Shown: positions 18,194 to 27,402, numbered from the stretch's first letter. The stretch is 64,000 nt of DNA from Neokomagataea tanensis (GCF_006542335.1 NZ_CP032485.1:1498501-1562500); one strand, 5' to 3'. Made by a program: numbers and translations. Notes: generated by a model not told the origin, from the letters alone.

Positions 18194-18859
18194 TTAGTCC
18201 GCAGCGAGGGCAAGCGCCTTACGGCCACGCATTGTTGTTACGTGGTCTTCAAGGGCTGCACCGACCTGATCGGCCTGCGTTGCAAAAATATGGTCGGCAT
18301 CGTCAAAGATACGGTAGTCAACAGACACGTTTTTTTGCGTGTTGAGTTTATCTACCAGCTTACGGATGCCTGGCTCTGGTGCCATTTCATCTTTTCCACC
18401 GGCGATCATCAGGCCACCGCATGGGCAAGGTGCTAAGAAACCAAAGTCGTAGTCATTGGCTGGAGGAGCAACGCTGATCCAACCGCTGATTTCGGGGCGG
18501 CGCATTAGCAATTGCATGCCAACAAACGCACCAAAAGAATAACCCGCTATCCAAAGTTCGGATGAGTTCGGGTTGACCATTTGCATCCAGTCAAGCGCAG
18601 CAGCAGCATCGGAAATTTCGCCAATGCCACCGTCATACCGGCCTTGTGACCGGCCAACACCGCGCGAGTTATACCGCATCACCGAGAAACCCATTTTCTC
18701 GAAATGGCGATACATTGTGTAGGTGATGCGGTTGTTCATGGTGCCACCGTGAAGGGGGTGGGGGTGTAGCACCAGGGCGAGGGGAGCGTTAGGTTCGCTA
18801 GAGTGGTGATAACGTCCCTCAAGCCGGCCATCTGGGCCAGCGAACATCACTTCGGGCAT
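18194..18859 (-). CDS. Small alpha/beta hydrolase (COG2945 type)
   Basis: 221 residues. Alpha/beta-hydrolase fold: ALVLHPHPLHGGTMNN (oxyanion region), VMRYNSRGVGRSQG, the nucleophile elbow WIAGYSFGAFVGM with Ser, and a C-terminal DDADHIFATQ carrying the catalytic His. This short subgroup (predicted hydrolases of the COG2945 class) has no signal peptide and no known substrate. It diverges from the cysteine desulfurase genes. Confidence 0.85.
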   Translation of the reverse strand: MPEVMFAGPDGRLEGRYHHSSEPNAPLALVLHPHPLHGGTMNNRITYTMYRHFEKMGFSVMRYNSRGVGRSQGRYDGGIGEISDAAAALDWMQMVNPNSSELWIAGYSFGAFVGMQLLMRRPEISGWISVAPPANDYDFGFLAPCPCGGLMIAGGKDEMAPEPGIRKLVDKLNTQKNVSVDYRIFDDADHIFATQADQVGAALEDHVTTMRGRKALALAAD

Positions 18860-19025
18860 ATTTCTCTCACACTGTGTCCGGCAGGATTACGGCCCTGCCT
18901 TCCGATGTGCGATTGTATATCGACTCAAGCGCGAAGATTTCCACCAAAATCGACACGTTGCCTTAAATTCACGAATCGTCAATCCGAAACTTGCTTAAAA
19001 TGTTGTTCGGTCCGATGTGGTGTGT

Positions 19026-20117
19026 ATGACAAATTTAGCCACTCCAATTTATCTCGATGCCAACGCGACGGAGCCAATGCGCCCGGAGGCGAGGGATGCT
19101 GTCATCGCGGCGCTGGACTTGGTTGGTAATCCATCTTCAGTTCACGCATTTGGGCGTGCAGCGCGCCATGCTCTTGAAAATGCCCGTGCGGTCATTGCGG
19201 GTGGTTTCGGTCGTGATGCGGATCAATGCGTCTTTGTGTCTGGAGGGACGGAAGCAAATGCACTGGCCTTACATACATATGGGGCAGGGCGGCGCATTTT
19301 GATTGGCGCAACGGAGCACGACGCAATCCGAAAAGCTGTGGCCGGTGCTGAAATTCTGCCTGTTCTGCCTAATGGGGCGCTGGATTGTACCGTCTTGCGG
19401 CAAAAATTAGCGGATGGTCCCCCTGCGCTGGTATGTGTCATGGCCGCAAATAATGAGACCGGCGTTATTTCTCCTTTAGAAGATATACGGGCCATATGTC
19501 GCGAATTTGGAGCTTTGCTTCACGTTGATGCGGTACAAAGTGCGGGTAGAATTAATCCGACTTTGGATGGGTGCAGTATTGCTCTTTCAGGCCATAAAAT
19601 GGGCGGGCCAAAGGGTGCGGGAGCCTTGTTACTGCCTGATGCCCAGCCGATTGATGCGTTTATGCCCGGAGGTGGGCAAGAGCGTGGACGGCGTGGCGGT
19701 ACGCAAGCCTTGCCCGCAATTTCAGGCATGGCGGCGGCTTTTGCCGCAGCAAGGCAGCAAGACTGGTCAGAGGTGGATTCCCTGCGGCGGGACATAGATA
19801 AGGCCGTGATGCAGCTTGGTGCTCGTGTAGCCGGGTTTGGAAGTGAGCGTCTGCCTAACACAAGCAATATCATCCTTGATGGTGTCGGAGCGCAGATACA
19901 GCTTATGACACTGGATCTGGCAGGTTTTGCGGTTTCGGCTGGATCGGCGTGTTCTTCCGGTAAAGTGGCTGCGTCACATGTGCTGACCGCTATGGGCGAA
20001 TGTGATGGAGCGACGCAGGCGCTGCGTGTTTCTTTGCCTTGGAATGTTGAAAAGCACCATGTCGATGGATTCATAGCGGCCTATGGCCAAATGGTCGCGC
20101 GGTTACGCAAAACCTAA
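19026..20117 (+). CDS. Class V aminotransferase / cysteine desulfurase (NifS-like), first of two
   Basis: PLP enzyme that takes sulfur from cysteine to a protein persulfide. 363 residues from ATG at 19026; GTG codons at 19017 and 19020 are alternatives, and no clear ribosome site favours any. Motifs: IYLDANATEPMRPEAR, VFVSGGTEANALAL, NNETGVISP, HVDAVQSAG, the PLP Lys in ALSGHKMGGPKGAG, and the persulfide loop SAGSACSSGKVAAS with its Cys. It differs clearly from its downstream neighbour, so the pair is not a recent duplication. It may feed a different acceptor than the IscS-like partner. Confidence 0.9.
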   Translation: MTNLATPIYLDANATEPMRPEARDAVIAALDLVGNPSSVHAFGRAARHALENARAVIAGGFGRDADQCVFVSGGTEANALALHTYGAGRRILIGATEHDAIRKAVAGAEILPVLPNGALDCTVLRQKLADGPPALVCVMAANNETGVISPLEDIRAICREFGALLHVDAVQSAGRINPTLDGCSIALSGHKMGGPKGAGALLLPDAQPIDAFMPGGGQERGRRGGTQALPAISGMAAAFAAARQQDWSEVDSLRRDIDKAVMQLGARVAGFGSERLPNTSNIILDGVGAQIQLMTLDLAGFAVSAGSACSSGKVAASHVLTAMGECDGATQALRVSLPWNVEKHHVDGFIAAYGQMVARLRKT

Positions 20118-20133
20118 AGCACGGGAGTAGTGT

Positions 20134-21273
20134 ATGATTTATCTGGATTACTTCGCTACCACTCCCTGCGCAACAGAGGTCGTGGACGCAATGTTGCCTT
20201 GGTTTGCGCAAGATTTCGCTAATCCGCACAGTACTCATGCGCCCGGCCAGAAAGCGGCAAAAGCAATAGAGGGTGCTCGTCAGTCAGTTGGGGAGCTTGT
20301 GGGGGCAGACCCGCGAGAGATCATCTTTACGTCTGGGGCGACGGAAGCAAATAATATCGCGATTAAAGGCGCTGCGCGCCATGCACGGCGCGTGAATAAT
20401 CAACGCAAACGCATGATTACGTGCGCGACGGAGCATAAATGCGTTTTAGAGTCGGTTAAGTCCCTTGAGGCGGAGGGGTTTGAGGTCGTTATCCTAGGGG
20501 TAGACCGCAACGGACTGGTTGATGTTGAACATTTGCGTGCAGCTTTGCTGGTGCCGACAGCTTTGGTAAGCGTCATGGCGGCTAATAACGAAACAGGCGT
20601 CGTGCAGGATATTGCGCAATTAGGAGCCGTAAGCCGTGCGGCGGGAGCAGTGTTTCACACGGATCTTGCGCAAATGGCAGGGAAACTGCCTGTCACTCTG
20701 GAAAACGTCGATTTGGCGTCGTTATCAGCTCATAAAATGTATGGGCCTAAAGGCGTTGGGGCTTTGTACATGCGTCGGCGGCCAAGGGCGCGAGTTGAGG
20801 CGTTGTTTTCCGGTGGCGCACAAGAGAGGGGAGTACGCTCTGGAACTCTGCCGACCCCTCTTGTCGTGGGGTTCGGAGAGGCCGCACGTCTTGCAAAGGT
20901 ACGTCTCACCCAAGATGCAGCACAGATTTCTGAGTTGCGTGATCTTTTATGGAAGAAACTGCGTGAAGGCCTGCCGGGAGTTGTGCTAAATGGTGCAAAA
21001 GCATCACGTTTACCAGGTGGATTGAATTTCTGCCTGCCAGAAGGGGTGTCAGCCCTTGACGTAATGGCTCAACTGCCCGACATCGCCATGTCGACAGGTT
21101 CTGCCTGTTCAGCGGCGGAGCTGGCACCATCATATGTTTTAACGGCGATGGGCCTGCCAAGCGATGAAGCGGCACGGTGCTTGCGCCTATCGGTCGGACG
21201 CTATACCTCCAATGCCGAAATTGAGCGTGCGGCGGCTCTTCTGACCAATGTTGCACGTGTTCCTGACGTTTAA
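20134..21273 (+). CDS. Cysteine desulfurase (IscS/NifS-like), second of two
   Basis: 379 residues, IscS-like. Motifs: IYLDYFATTPC, GATEANNIAIKGAARH, TCATEHKCVLES (PLP-stacking His), NNETGVVQDI, HTDLAQMAGK, LSAHKMYGPKGVGALY (PLP Lys), and the catalytic loop STGSACSAAELAPSYV with Cys. Starts 16 bp after the first desulfurase with GGGAG seven bases before ATG, and is followed by a [2Fe-2S] ferredoxin and mnmA. This order argues for a role in iron-sulfur assembly and in tRNA thiolation through MnmA. Confidence 0.93.
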   Translation: MIYLDYFATTPCATEVVDAMLPWFAQDFANPHSTHAPGQKAAKAIEGARQSVGELVGADPREIIFTSGATEANNIAIKGAARHARRVNNQRKRMITCATEHKCVLESVKSLEAEGFEVVILGVDRNGLVDVEHLRAALLVPTALVSVMAANNETGVVQDIAQLGAVSRAAGAVFHTDLAQMAGKLPVTLENVDLASLSAHKMYGPKGVGALYMRRRPRARVEALFSGGAQERGVRSGTLPTPLVVGFGEAARLAKVRLTQDAAQISELRDLLWKKLREGLPGVVLNGAKASRLPGGLNFCLPEGVSALDVMAQLPDIAMSTGSACSAAELAPSYVLTAMGLPSDEAARCLRLSVGRYTSNAEIERAAALLTNVARVPDV

Positions 21274-21297
21274 AGAGTAAGAGGAAACTAATCGTCC

Positions 21298-21612
21298 ATG
21301 CCTAAGATGACCTTTGTTGAACGTGATGGTTCACGTCGTGATGTTGATGCGCCAAATGGTTTGTCGGTGCTTGAGATCGCGCATAAGCACGACATTGACC
21401 TAGAAGGTGCTTGTGAAGGGTCTTTGGCCTGCGCGACATGCCACGTCATCGTTGACCCGGAATGGGCTGCGAAGCTCGAAGATGCGACGGACGATGAAGA
21501 AGATATGCTCGACCTCGCTTTCGGCCTCGAAGAGACATCCCGTTTGGGCTGCCAGATCGTCATGACTGACGCGCTGGACGGTCTTGTTATCCACTTACCG
21601 AAGCAGGGTTAA
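21298..21612 (+). CDS. fdx: [2Fe-2S] ferredoxin, adrenodoxin/ISC type
   Basis: 104 residues. Cluster ligands are in [14 protein letters not shown] (Cys-x5-Cys-x2-Cys) and SRLGCQIVM (the fourth Cys), the spacing of ISC-type and vertebrate adrenodoxin-like ferredoxins. It supplies electrons for cluster assembly with IscS in the known systems. Lies between the desulfurase and mnmA, only three bases before the latter, so tightly co-translated. Confidence 0.95.
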   Translation: MPKMTFVERDGSRRDVDAPNGLSVLEIAHKHDIDLEGACEGSLACATCHVIVDPEWAAKLEDATDDEEDMLDLAFGLEETSRLGCQIVMTDALDGLVIHLPKQG

Positions 21613-21615
21613 ATT

Positions 21616-22698
21616 ATGCGTATCCTCGTTGCCATGTCCGGAGGGGTGGACAGTTCTGTCGTGGCTGCGCTCCTTCAGCAGCAGGGCCACGAGGTCATAG
21701 GTGCTACACTTCAGTTGTATGATCATGGTCAAGCAGCCAAGCCGGGGGCGTGCTGTGCAGGGCGTGATATCATGGATGCGCGCGCTGTGGCCGACCGTTT
21801 GGGTTTTCCGCATTATGTCATTGATGCGGAAAATCGCTTTCGCGATAGTGTGATTGACAGTTTCGCATCGTCTTACGCACGGGGGGAGACCCCCGTACCA
21901 TGCGTGGCCTGCAACCAAGGCGTAAAGTTTACCGATTTGCTTGGTATGGCACGGGACCTTGGCTGTGAGGCGATGGCAACCGGCCATTATGTCCGCCGTG
22001 TTGAGGCGGCAGATGGCGTTCAAATGCATCGCCCGATTGATAGTGACAGGGACCAAAGCTGGTTTTTGTTTGCGACAACACGCGAACAGCTCGAATATCT
22101 ACGCTTCCCGCTAGGAGATGTGCCGGACAAAGCACAGGTGCGTAAAATGGCAGAAGAGTTCGGTCTGCAAATTGCAGCTAAACCTGACAGCCAGGACATC
22201 TGCTTTGTTCCAAATGGCTCCTATGCTGAAATTGTAGAGAAGCTTCGCCCTGAAATTCGCGGGCCGGGTGAAATCGTCGATGAGGCGGGACGCGTGCTTG
22301 GACAGCATGAGGGTGTGGCGCGTTATACAGTCGGTCAAAGCAAGCGACTGGGTGATATTCACACGGCTGTTGGTGAGCGCCAAATGGTCACCAAAATAGA
22401 CGTATCGCGCCGTCGCATCGTCGTAGGGCCGCGTGTTTCTGTTCAGAGCGCGGAAGCGCGTAAGGTTATTCACCTGCGGGATATGAACTGGCTGTGCAAT
22501 CCGCCTCCGGAAGGGGTGCGTTGTGGTGTTCAGATCCGTGCGCGTGAAGGTCTCCGTGAAGCATTGGTCGTGCCGTTGCCAGATGGTGGGGCGCGAGTTG
22601 AGTTGACCTCCGGCGCAACGCCTGCACCGGGTCAGGCTTGTGTGTTGTATGAAGGCTCCCGTGTATTGGGTGGCGGCTTTATTCTGGGGCAAGCCTGA
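21616..22698 (+). CDS. mnmA: tRNA 2-thiouridylase MnmA
   Basis: Adds sulfur at C2 of wobble uridine 34 in tRNAs for Lys, Glu and Gln. 360 residues, usual length. The ATP-binding PP-loop is AMSGGVDSSVVAALL; catalytic Cys residues are in PVPCVACNQGVKF and DSQDICFVPNGSY; ATGHYVRR and GDRDQSW-like (SDRDQSWFLF) segments complete the fold. Sulfur would come from the upstream desulfurases. The gene ends before a strong terminator. Confidence 0.97.
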   Translation: MRILVAMSGGVDSSVVAALLQQQGHEVIGATLQLYDHGQAAKPGACCAGRDIMDARAVADRLGFPHYVIDAENRFRDSVIDSFASSYARGETPVPCVACNQGVKFTDLLGMARDLGCEAMATGHYVRRVEAADGVQMHRPIDSDRDQSWFLFATTREQLEYLRFPLGDVPDKAQVRKMAEEFGLQIAAKPDSQDICFVPNGSYAEIVEKLRPEIRGPGEIVDEAGRVLGQHEGVARYTVGQSKRLGDIHTAVGERQMVTKIDVSRRRIVVGPRVSVQSAEARKVIHLRDMNWLCNPPPEGVRCGVQIRAREGLREALVVPLPDGGARVELTSGATPAPGQACVLYEGSRVLGGGFILGQA

Positions 22699-22732
22699 GG
22701 CTTCCTAGCATTGTCGAGTTTGTTTGTAAGAA

Positions 22733-22755
22733 GGCGCGGATTCCCGCGCCTTTTT
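22733..22755 (+). terminator. Intrinsic terminator after mnmA
   Basis: GGCGCGG (22733-22739) and CCGCGCC (22744-22750) with a four-base loop, followed by TTTTT. Classic form, closes the desulfurase-fdx-mnmA operon. Confidence 0.9.
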
Positions 22756-22885
22756 GCTGTTTTAAATCGTGGCCAGACGTAGTGGCTGCTGTTGCCGAAG
22801 AAGTGAAGCCTATGAGTTGTTTTCTAGGCGTAAATTCAGCGCGCGTTTTTGTTTTCAGTTGAATATTGATGTTGGAGTAAGCGGA

Positions 22886-23851
22886 ATGTCAGAGCAGATG
22901 GCCACCCCACTTATCGTCTCATTTGGTAGTGTGAACATTGATGTGACAGCGCGGGCTCGTCGTTTGCCAAAGCCGGGTGAAACGGTGCATGGCGAGAGTT
23001 ATGGCATCATGCTTGGGGGGAAGGGGAGCAACCAAGCTGCCGCAGCTGCACGGCTTGCTGCATCAGAAGGCGTGAGAGTAGCGCTGGTGGGTCGCGTTGG
23101 ACGCGATGACTTTGGTGCACGTGCACGCCGCGAATTGGAAAAATTTGGAGTTGATTTATCGCCTTTGCGCGAAGACCCGGACCACGCAACAGGAGTTGCA
23201 CTTATTGGGATTGAATCGGGTACGGGCGAAAATAGCATCACGGTTATTGGTGGTGCCAATATGGCTGTTGATGAGAGTGATAGTGTTGCGGCTGAAGAGT
23301 GGTTTGGTCAGACGCAGGTGTTGCTGCTCCAACTTGAAATTCCTGAAGTTGCCGTTTTAACGGCCGCTCAGCGCGTAAGGGACGCAGGGGGCACAGTTAT
23401 ACTTGATCCTGCGCCGGTGCCTAATGGCGGACTGTCTGACGCAGTTTTGGGGGCTGCGGATATAATTACACCCAATGAGACGGAAACAGGGCTGTTAACG
23501 GGCATTACGCCCACGACCGCGAAAGAAGCTTCCGAGGCAGCAAAAATACTGCAAGAAAAAAATATCCGCAGGGTTTTAATCAAGATGGGCAGCCGGGGTG
23601 TCTTTTGGCGTGACGGCGCAGACGAAGGTTTCTGCCAGCCGTTTGTGGTTAAAGCTATTGATACAGTGGCGGCTGGCGATAGCTTTAACGCAGGTTTGGC
23701 GTTTGCGCTGGCCAAAGGACAGTCCTTTCGTGAAGCTGTTTGCTTTGCGGCAGCGTGCGGTGCGTTGGCTACAACGCGTAATGGAGCTGCTGATGCCGCT
23801 CCTTTTTACGCGGAAGTCTGCGCGTTAATTGAGCAGCAGGGTGTACGCTAG
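22886..23851 (+). CDS. rbsK: Ribokinase (PfkB family)
   Basis: Phosphorylates D-ribose to ribose-5-phosphate. 321 residues from ATG at 22886, which has GGAG eight bases upstream; the frame extends upstream but with no homology. Motifs: FGSVNIDVTARARRLPKPGETV, MLGGKGSNQAAAAARL, and the C-terminal DTVAAGDSFNAGLAFAL with the catalytic Asp and anion hole. The D-T-x-A-A-G-D form is the one usual for RbsK. No ribose transporter is adjacent, so another pentose or nucleoside sugar is possible. Confidence 0.88.
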   Translation: MSEQMATPLIVSFGSVNIDVTARARRLPKPGETVHGESYGIMLGGKGSNQAAAAARLAASEGVRVALVGRVGRDDFGARARRELEKFGVDLSPLREDPDHATGVALIGIESGTGENSITVIGGANMAVDESDSVAAEEWFGQTQVLLLQLEIPEVAVLTAAQRVRDAGGTVILDPAPVPNGGLSDAVLGAADIITPNETETGLLTGITPTTAKEASEAAKILQEKNIRRVLIKMGSRGVFWRDGADEGFCQPFVVKAIDTVAAGDSFNAGLAFALAKGQSFREAVCFAAACGALATTRNGAADAAPFYAEVCALIEQQGVR

Positions 23852-23951
23852 CACTGACAAGGTGCTCTATTGTCTTGTAAACTTTTAGGAAAATAAGGTT
23901 CGGGGCTTTAGGCCTGAGTCTTTGGTACGTTTTAGTTAGGTGAGATATTTT

Positions 23952-24854
23952 ATGCGGCGTTGGTTTCTCGGGGTAGCAAGCACAGTTTTGGGTCTAGGGC
24001 TTCTTCACACGTCAGCCTATGCGTGGGGACCTTATGGGCATGCAATGGTTGCGGATATTGCTCAAGAGCGTCTCACGCCGCAGGCAGCAGCGGCTGTCCA
24101 TCAGCTCTTAGCGTTGGAGGGGCATAAGTCTCTCGATCAGGTGGCATCGTGGCCTGACACAATGGGGCATCTCCCGGTAGGGCATGGAGGGCACCCAGAG
24201 ACTTTGAAGTGGCATTACGTTGATACAGATGTCGTGAACCCGGCTTATGTTCATGAGCGGGACTGTGCTGATTCAAATTGCGTCGTTGAGCGCCTGCCGG
24301 AAGAAATAGCGCTTTTAAGCAATGTCCATGCCGCTCCGGCAGTGAGGTTGGAGGCATTAAAATGGGTCGTGCACTTGGTGGGCGATTTGCATCAGCCTCT
24401 CCATGCCGCGGAGCGTGATCATGACATGGGGGGAAATACGATTCATCTGACGTATTACGGTGAATCTGCCCATGGGCATATGAATTTACATGCATTGTGG
24501 GACGAGGGTATTTTAAATCGTCAGGACCATTTAGTCGTCGGTCCACATTATTCCATTGATTATTCTGCAGCGGGTGCGGCGGCACAGCAATTATCAGCGC
24601 AGATAACACCGGAGCAGGTCCGTTATTGGACGCAGGATTTGAGTGCGCCGGGTGCGCCCTATCGTGCAGTCATGGACTGGGTGGATGAAAGCCACGAATT
24701 GGCGCGGAGTGTTGCCTACGGTGCATTGCCCTCACAAGATCATCCTGATTTAGGCGATACTTATACGGCTGTGGCATGGCCAATAATACAATTAAGATTA
24801 GAGCAGGCGGGTGTTCGTTTGGCTGGTGTATTAAATCAGTCATTGGGTCAATGA
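23952..24854 (+). CDS. Secreted S1/P1-type nuclease
   Basis: Zinc-dependent, single-strand-preferring nuclease of the S1/P1 family; about 300 residues. A signal peptide ends LLHTSAYA, so that the mature protein begins with Trp in WGPYGHAMVADIAQ. This matters because in this family the N-terminal Trp itself binds zinc. Other zinc ligands are seen in SLDQVASWPD, LKWHYVDTD, WVVHLVGDLHQPLHAAERDHD and LHALWDEGI. ATG at 23952 has AGGTGAG upstream. Likely periplasmic or extracellular, scavenging phosphate and nucleosides. It lies upstream of a siderophore receptor but is separated from it by a terminator. Confidence 0.93.
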   Translation: MRRWFLGVASTVLGLGLLHTSAYAWGPYGHAMVADIAQERLTPQAAAAVHQLLALEGHKSLDQVASWPDTMGHLPVGHGGHPETLKWHYVDTDVVNPAYVHERDCADSNCVVERLPEEIALLSNVHAAPAVRLEALKWVVHLVGDLHQPLHAAERDHDMGGNTIHLTYYGESAHGHMNLHALWDEGILNRQDHLVVGPHYSIDYSAAGAAAQQLSAQITPEQVRYWTQDLSAPGAPYRAVMDWVDESHELARSVAYGALPSQDHPDLGDTYTAVAWPIIQLRLEQAGVRLAGVLNQSLGQ

Positions 24855-24863
24855 TTATACCGT

Positions 24864-24885
24864 GGGAGCATTTTATTATGCTCCC
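24864..24885 (+). terminator. Hairpin after nuclease gene
   Basis: GGGAGCAT / ATGCTCCC, perfect 8-bp stem with loop TTTATT, nine bases past the stop. Followed by an AT-rich stretch rather than a pure T-run. Confidence 0.65.
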
Positions 24886-25001
24886 ATTTAAATGTTTTCA
24901 AAATTTAGATGATATCTAAATTTGAGATAAATTCATCACATATACATAATATAAAGATCTAATCTATACGCACAATTTCGGGATTATTGTGTTTGACATT
25001 A

Positions 25002-25030
25002 ATGACACAGCATGAATTTATTTTTATAAT
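25002..25030 (+). promoter_or_regulatory. Sigma-70-like promoter of the siderophore receptor gene
   Basis: ATGACA at 25002-25007 (five of six matches to TTGACA) is followed after 17 bp by a perfect TATAAT at 25025-25030. The predicted transcription start falls inside the Fur-box-like palindrome just downstream, a layout that allows direct blocking by a repressor. Confidence 0.65.
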
Positions 25031-25035
25031 GTTGT

Positions 25036-25050
25036 TGAGAATTTTTCTCA
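25036..25050 (+). promoter_or_regulatory. Candidate Fur-type operator
   Basis: Perfect inverted repeat TGAGAA-TTT-TTCTCA. It resembles the GAGAAT-type half sites of Fur-family regulators and overlaps the expected transcription start. A near-identical element precedes the receptor gene at 45.8-47.9 kb. Confidence 0.6.
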
Positions 25051-25090
25051 TTTGCATAAAAGGAGGGGGTTTTTTGACGGAGGAAATCTA

Positions 25091-27307
25091 ATGCAGTTTG
25101 GGCGTTGTCTGGTTGTGGCTCTTATGGGGGGCTCTGCTCTTTGGCCGGTTTCAATGATGGCGGGTGAGATAAAACCTGTTGTCCAGCCAAAACAGAAGGC
25201 CGATCCCGCCACCACTCAAACACCCCAAAGTGTCGAACAATTGCTGGTGTTGGGACGCCGTTTAAAAGCATCGACAGATGGCACGGGAACGTACACCGTG
25301 CCTGCTATTTCAATAAACAAGATGCTGATGAAATTGCAGGATGTGCCGCAATCGGTCTCGGTGCTCACCAGCCAGCAAATGAAAGATCAAAATCTTTTCA
25401 CGGTGGACGCAGCGCTCAAGCAAGTCGCGGGGTTGAACGTCAATAATTATGGTGATGGAACGTCAGGTTATACCTCCCGTGGCTTCAGTCTAGCACCGCA
25501 ATATGACGGGGTGCCTTCTGCGAATGGGTTAACATTCGTTCAGCAATTCGACTTGGCGATTTATGACCGCTTAGAGGTTGCGCGCGGGCCGGAGAGTTTG
25601 TTTCAGGGGGCTGCATCGCCGGGCGGGAGTGTAAACTTTGTTCGCAAGCGCCCAACGGAGCAGTTTTCAGGGAATGCGTCCTATTCTTACGGTTCGTGGA
25701 ACAATAATCATGCCACGTTCGATATTGGCGGCCCTTTAGCGCGTTCGCGGTATATTTCAGGCCGCTTGATTGTCGCGGGGACAGATAGAGGCTTTTTCTA
25801 CGATAATGGCCGTGACCGTCGTTGGACAGTTTACGGTGTTGTGGATATCCGCCCAACGACGCATGATACGTTGACGCTTTCTGTCGCGTCTCAGAGCAAT
25901 GAGACACGTCGTTTTATGGGTGTCCCCAGAGCAGCGGACGGGTCCGATTTAAAATACGCACGAAATACGTGGACCGGAGCGAATTTTAATAGTGTTCACG
26001 CTCCGATGACTGAATTATCCGCGCAGTGGGAGCATGTTTTCGGGCATGGTTGGCGCGCTTTGGTGAATGGCCGGCACCGTTCAACGGATACAGCGTTTCA
26101 ATACGCGTATTTGACCACATGGAACTCAACAACGCAGCGTGGTAATGTTGCTATTGTAAACACAAAATATGCTGAAACCAATAATGATGTTGATGGCTAT
26201 GTAACCGGGCCTGTACATCTTTTTGGGCAGACGCATAGTTTAGTGTTTGGTGGAAACTATAGCCGTTATATTTATAACGGTGCTGGTGCGTCCGTAACGT
26301 CATCAACGAATAAGATGCTGCAAAACATGTCTCTTGCAGATATGAACGGTCTTTCATCGGCCCTGTTGCCGACGATTACAAGCCAGACTTATCAGCCTAT
26401 GACGCAATGGGGTGTTTATGGGCAGGCGCGTATTAAGCCAGTTCATAATGTCGCTATTATGCTGGGTGGGCGTGTCAGTGGTTATCTGAGCCAGACGCAG
26501 ACTCGTCGACCGACGACGTTGGCTATGACCACACGTATTGATCAGTCAGGTATTTTGCTGCCGTACATGGGCGCGACATGGAACATCGTGAAGAACATCA
26601 CGGCATATGTTAGCTATGTCTCCACGTTTGAACCGCAATCAAGCTGGACGCTGAGCGGTGATCAGTTGCAGCCTATGCGTGGGAAGCAGTTGGAAGGTGG
26701 TGTGAAGGGTGATTTCTTCCATCATGGTCTAAGTGTTTCGGTCGCTGGGTTCCGGATTATTAACCATAATGAAGGCGTCTATCTGTCGTCCGTTAACCCC
26801 ATTTGTGGGCCATCGGGTACGAGTTCTTGTTATGCAGCAACGGGGCAGACGCGCAGTGAAGGCGCTGAAGTTGAGGTTCTGGGCCGTCCGCTGCAAGGCT
26901 GGGATATTAACGGCAGCTATACCTACAACAAGAACTTCATTGTAAATAACGGCACGGCTTCGGAAGCTGGTCTGGTTTATGCGGGTAACTCACCACGGAA
27001 CTTGTGGAAGCTATGGACCCATTACCGCTTTGAGCCATATGCCGGTGCAGAGAAAAATATCTGGAGTATTGGCGGTGGTTTCAATGCGCAAACCGGCACT
27101 TTTGGGACGACGCGCATTGTTCGGCAGACGGGCTATGTAGTGGCATCGGCGCAGGTTGGTTATCAGTGGAACCGTTACTTGGCACTGGCAGCAACGCTGA
27201 ACAATTTGTCCAACACGCGTTATTATGAGCGTTTGGGCAATACACGCTTCTACAATTATTACGGTGCGCCGCGTAACTTTATGCTGACCCTGCGCTCTAA
27301 TTTCTAA
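25091..27307 (+). CDS. TonB-dependent ferric-siderophore receptor (FhuE/FpvA-like)
   Basis: 738 residues. Outer-membrane beta-barrel importing ferric chelates with TonB energy. Start at 25091 is set by GGAGG eight bases upstream. After a signal peptide comes a TonB-box-like SVEQLLVLGRR, then the plug domain (LQDVPQSVSVLTSQQMKDQN, VAGLNVNNYG, YTSRGFSLAPQYDGVP, RLEVARGPESLFQGAASPGGSVNFVRKRP), and a 22-strand barrel ending in aromatic Phe (MLTLRSNF), as needed for barrel insertion. The plug wording is of the TonB-siderophore receptor class. Promoter and Fur-box-like palindrome sit directly upstream. Confidence 0.95.
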   Translation: MQFGRCLVVALMGGSALWPVSMMAGEIKPVVQPKQKADPATTQTPQSVEQLLVLGRRLKASTDGTGTYTVPAISINKMLMKLQDVPQSVSVLTSQQMKDQNLFTVDAALKQVAGLNVNNYGDGTSGYTSRGFSLAPQYDGVPSANGLTFVQQFDLAIYDRLEVARGPESLFQGAASPGGSVNFVRKRPTEQFSGNASYSYGSWNNNHATFDIGGPLARSRYISGRLIVAGTDRGFFYDNGRDRRWTVYGVVDIRPTTHDTLTLSVASQSNETRRFMGVPRAADGSDLKYARNTWTGANFNSVHAPMTELSAQWEHVFGHGWRALVNGRHRSTDTAFQYAYLTTWNSTTQRGNVAIVNTKYAETNNDVDGYVTGPVHLFGQTHSLVFGGNYSRYIYNGAGASVTSSTNKMLQNMSLADMNGLSSALLPTITSQTYQPMTQWGVYGQARIKPVHNVAIMLGGRVSGYLSQTQTRRPTTLAMTTRIDQSGILLPYMGATWNIVKNITAYVSYVSTFEPQSSWTLSGDQLQPMRGKQLEGGVKGDFFHHGLSVSVAGFRIINHNEGVYLSSVNPICGPSGTSSCYAATGQTRSEGAEVEVLGRPLQGWDINGSYTYNKNFIVNNGTASEAGLVYAGNSPRNLWKLWTHYRFEPYAGAEKNIWSIGGGFNAQTGTFGTTRIVRQTGYVVASAQVGYQWNRYLALAATLNNLSNTRYYERLGNTRFYNYYGAPRNFMLTLRSNF

Positions 27308-27363
27308 ACAGCGAAGTGGTGGCGGGTAGCCCCGCCGCTCTTTGGGTGCACGCAAGCACGATT

Positions 27364-27397
27364 AAAAAAAGGCGGCTCCAAACGGGCCGCCTTTTTT
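27364..27397. terminator. Bidirectional terminator between receptor and prfC
   Basis: GGCGGC (27371-27376) pairs with GCCGCC (27386-27391), flanked by seven A on the left and six T on the right. It therefore works for both converging genes. Confidence 0.9.
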
Positions 27398-27402
27398 GTG
27401 AG

